From: Chloroflexota bacterium
GTDB taxonomy: Bacteria; Chloroflexota; Ktedonobacteria; Ktedonobacterales; Ktedonobacteraceae
Length of the DNA stretch: 7,002 nt
NCBI GenBank assembly: GCA_021828635.1
Contig: JAJZEJ010000005.1
Coordinates: forward strand, 1 to 7,002
Direction of reading: 5' to 3'
Of the stretch, positions 5,613 to 7,002 are shown one piece after another. Below the pieces are notes generated by a model. The model saw nothing but the letters and a program-made list of their open reading frames with translations, searched no databases and was not told the DNA's origin. Position 1 is the first letter of the stretch, and each line of letters begins with the position of its first letter. The position numbers and the translations under genes are program-made.

Positions 5613-7002
5613 TTACCGTCTCCCAAATTCGCGTTGCAGAGCCGCTAAACTGAAATGCACCATTGTTGGGCGACCATGACAGCAGCTATAGGGTGCCTGC
5701 GTCTGCTCCAGCTGCTCCAGCATTTCACGCATCTCGCTAACGGTCAGGAAATAATTAGCTTTGATGGCGGCTTTGCAGGCCACATTAGCCAGCGCACGCT
5801 CCTCCCAGGTCTCCGTGTGGCCCAGGCTCTCTGCTGCGGTCAGTTCTAACAGCAGTTCGTGCAGCGATTGCGCGTTCATACGTTTAGCCAGCACATCAGG
5901 TACCGCTGTAATAGCGACTGTGCCATCACTGCCGCTTTCTAGCTGAAAGCCAATCTGCTCAAGCTGCGGCTGGTACTCCTCAATCGCCTCCAACTCTTGC
6001 GGCGCGAGTTCCAGCGAGAGCGGTGTCAGCAGGTGTTGCGAGAGTGGCGTGCGGGCTTTGAGCGCCGCTACCATACGCTCTAGCAAAATACGCTCGTGCG
6101 CCGCGTGCTGATCGACCAGATACAGACCATCCTCGCCCTCTGTGACAATATAGCTCTGCGCAAGCTGACCAACCACACGCAACCGTGGTAATCTGCCAGC
6201 CGTGGGCGTATTACCTGTAGGCATGGCATCCGTTGGCGCGACGTTTGTGAATGTGGCATTTATGGACACGGCATCCGTTGACGGGGCATTCGTGGGTGTA
6301 GTTTGTGGGGGCCGTGTGGAGGATGGTTCGGAACGTTCGGTATCGGAACGGCGCACATGGCTTTGCCAGAGCCGCCCTGTTAGCGGCGGTTTCGTGCCTG
6401 TCTCTTCCTCGGTCACGGTCAGCCAGGGATTATCATAAGAAAGCGTATCCATATCATCCTCGGCACTCACAAACGCATCACCCTCTGTAGGGACCGATGT
6501 ATCGCGTCCGCCTGCCAATGTATCACGCCCGCGTGGCCCTTCCACCCCTGGACGCGATACATCGGTCCCTACACCATTTTCGTCGGCCATGTCATTTTCT
6601 TGCGGTTGCCACTGGGGCATCTCTGGCTCTTCGAGCAACGCCTGCCGTACTGAACGCAGAATTGCCGCAAAGACGCGCCGCTCTTTCAGGAAACGAATCT
6701 CGGTCTTGGCTGGATGCACATTGACATCAATCAGTGCCGGGTCAAGCTCAATATTGACGACTGCGATAGGATGGCGACCGGTGAGCAACAATGAGTGATA
6801 GGCACCCTCCACCGCCGAGGTCAGCACGCGACTCATGACCCAGCGGCGATTGACGAAGAAGGACATATGCTGGCGTGTGCTTTTATAGCAGGTCGGACGG
6901 CTGGTATAGCCCGTCACAATTGGTGCGGTCGGGTCATCCTGTGGCCCAACAGGAGCAAGCGGCACCATCTGTTCCGCTACTTGCAAGCCATAAATCTCAA
7001 CC
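5613..7002 (-). CDS. mutL: DNA mismatch repair protein MutL, endonuclease type (N-terminus outside window)
   Basis: The frame stays open to the right edge, so the GHKL ATPase motifs lie outside. What is visible begins VEIYGLQVAEQMVPL, the start of the transducer domain. FFVNRRWV and DVNVHPAK (6705-6728) are classic MutL/PMS motifs of that domain. A linker of ~150 residues follows (about 6180-6630), rich in Thr, Pro, Asp and Glu, and carrying a palindromic element and 15-bp repeats. The C-terminal domain opens with VVGQLAQSYIV and contains DQHAAHERILLE (6078-6113), an exact match to the metal-binding DQHA(X)2E(X)4E endonuclease motif. ACKAAIKA, CCHGRP (5667-5684) and a terminal FGR follow. Together these indicate a nicking MutL as in bacteria lacking MutH. 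QHLLTP (in LSQHLLTPLSLEL) fits the sliding-clamp-binding loop known in such MutLs. The stop is one base before priA, with which it probably forms an operon. A TTG at 6986 is not the true start. Confidence 0.95.
   Translation of the reverse strand, partial: VEIYGLQVAEQMVPLAPVGPQDDPTAPIVTGYTSRPTCYKSTRQHMSFFVNRRWVMSRVLTSAVEGAYHSLLLTGRHPIAVVNIELDPALIDVNVHPAKTEIRFLKERRVFAAILRSVRQALLEEPEMPQWQPQENDMADENGVGTDVSRPGVEGPRGRDTLAGGRDTSVPTEGDAFVSAEDDMDTLSYDNPWLTVTEEETGTKPPLTGRLWQSHVRRSDTERSEPSSTRPPQTTPTNAPSTDAVSINATFTNVAPTDAMPTGNTPTAGRLPRLRVVGQLAQSYIVTEGEDGLYLVDQHAAHERILLERMVAALKARTPLSQHLLTPLSLELAPQELEAIEEYQPQLEQIGFQLESGSDGTVAITAVPDVLAKRMNAQSLHELLLELTAAESLGHTETWEERALANVACKAAIKANYFLTVSEMREMLEQLEQTQAPYSCCHGRPTMVHFSLAALQREFGRR
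5620..5624 (-). promoter_or_regulatory. priA ribosome binding site inside the mutL 3' end
   Basis: GGGAG on the minus strand lies 8 bases before the ATG at 5611-5609. It overlaps the codons for the last residues of MutL (FGRR). It supports the ATG at 5611 over the TTG at 5626, which has no comparable site, and implies that ribosomes finishing mutL can restart directly on priA. Confidence 0.7.
6195..6314. repeat. Degenerate 15-bp tandem repeat in the mutL linker
   Basis: About eight consecutive 15-bp units can be aligned. The clearest are GGCATCCGTTGGCGC (6225-6239), GGCATTTATGGACAC (6255-6269), GGCATCCGTTGACGG (6270-6284) and GGCATTCGTGGGTGT (6285-6299). Each unit is five codons, so copy-number change keeps the frame. 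On the coding strand it yields pentapeptides such as NAPST, DAVSI, NATFT, NVAPT, DAMPT and GNTPT, a flexible Thr/Pro/Ala tract just before the C-terminal endonuclease domain. Flanking units at 6195-6224 and 6300-6314 are weaker matches. Confidence 0.7.
6486..6573. repeat. 88-bp palindromic element inserted in-frame in mutL
   Basis: Two perfect 24-bp inverted arms (6486-6509 and 6550-6573) flank a 40-bp spacer. The arm reads TGTAGGGACCG, then core ATGTATC, then GCGTCC. The spacer holds a second, imperfect copy of the inner arm (AATGTATCACGCCC at 6517-6530 beside GATGTATCGCGTCC at 6496-6509) and a small GTGG/CCAC stem at 6533-6545. In the mutL frame it starts VGTDVSRP and ends GGRDTSVPT, without stops, in the acidic linker after the transducer domain. 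Length, outer ends and frame match the priA element, so both belong to one repeat family. Confidence 0.87.

Noticed and set aside
6486..6573. CRISPR array or integron attachment site as explanation of the inverted repeats
   Set aside because: There are only two copies, they lie 1.6 kb apart inside genes, and there are no regularly spaced direct repeats or adjacent cas/integrase genes.
6984..6986. TTG at 6986 as the start of mutL
   Set aside because: The frame continues upstream to the window edge (VEIYG) and the MutL ATPase domain must precede this point, so the gene is simply cut by the window.

Overview
The window looks like a bacterial chromosome segment. It holds two housekeeping DNA-maintenance genes and a small accessory cassette. 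The best guess at the source is a Chloroflexota bacterium of the Ktedonobacteria type; this is tentative. It rests on an endonuclease-type MutL (so a lineage without MutH), a long Gram-positive-like PriA, strong purine-rich ribosome binding sites, a methyltransferase with a long low-complexity N-terminus, and GTAGGGACC-type palindromic repeats. No rRNA, tRNA or other taxonomic marker is present.

Layout. (1) Positions 2-841, minus strand: the first 280 codons of a class I SAM-dependent methyltransferase, running off the left edge. Its first ~180 residues are Pro/Ser/Thr/Gln-rich and probably disordered. (2) Positions 842-1189: a 348-bp divergent intergenic region. At its right end is a -10 box buried in a perfect palindrome. 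(3) Positions 1190-2910, plus strand: a three-gene cassette of DUF488, a second divergent DUF488 and a dual OB-fold (DuOB) protein. The first two genes abut with no gap and the third follows after 38 bp. (4) Positions 2942-5611, minus strand: priA, complete. (5) Positions 5613-7002, minus strand: the C-terminal 463 or so codons of mutL, running off the right edge. The mutL stop and the priA ATG are separated by one base, so the two form a mutL-priA transcription unit convergent with the DUF488-DuOB cassette.

The most interesting part is the DUF488-DUF488-DuOB cassette. DUF488 belongs to the clade with RapZ-C and DUF4326, which comparative genomics has proposed to include DNA- or RNA-end-processing enzymes of biological-conflict systems. 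DuOB proteins look like their nucleic-acid-binding partners. The first DUF488 protein also has a QxxLF peptide in its tail that resembles a sliding-clamp-binding motif. No activity for this gene set can be shown from sequence alone.

The second striking feature is a pair of related 88-bp palindromic elements, one inside the priA reading frame and one inside the mutL reading frame. Both are translated in the same frame (VGT...VPT) and both fall in flexible inter-domain linkers. They share the outer arm ends and the GCGTCC inner block, but differ in a 7-bp core that is compensated perfectly on the opposite arm. They behave like an in-frame, protein-tolerated palindromic repeat family. The mutL linker also carries a degenerate 15-bp tandem repeat encoding pentapeptides.
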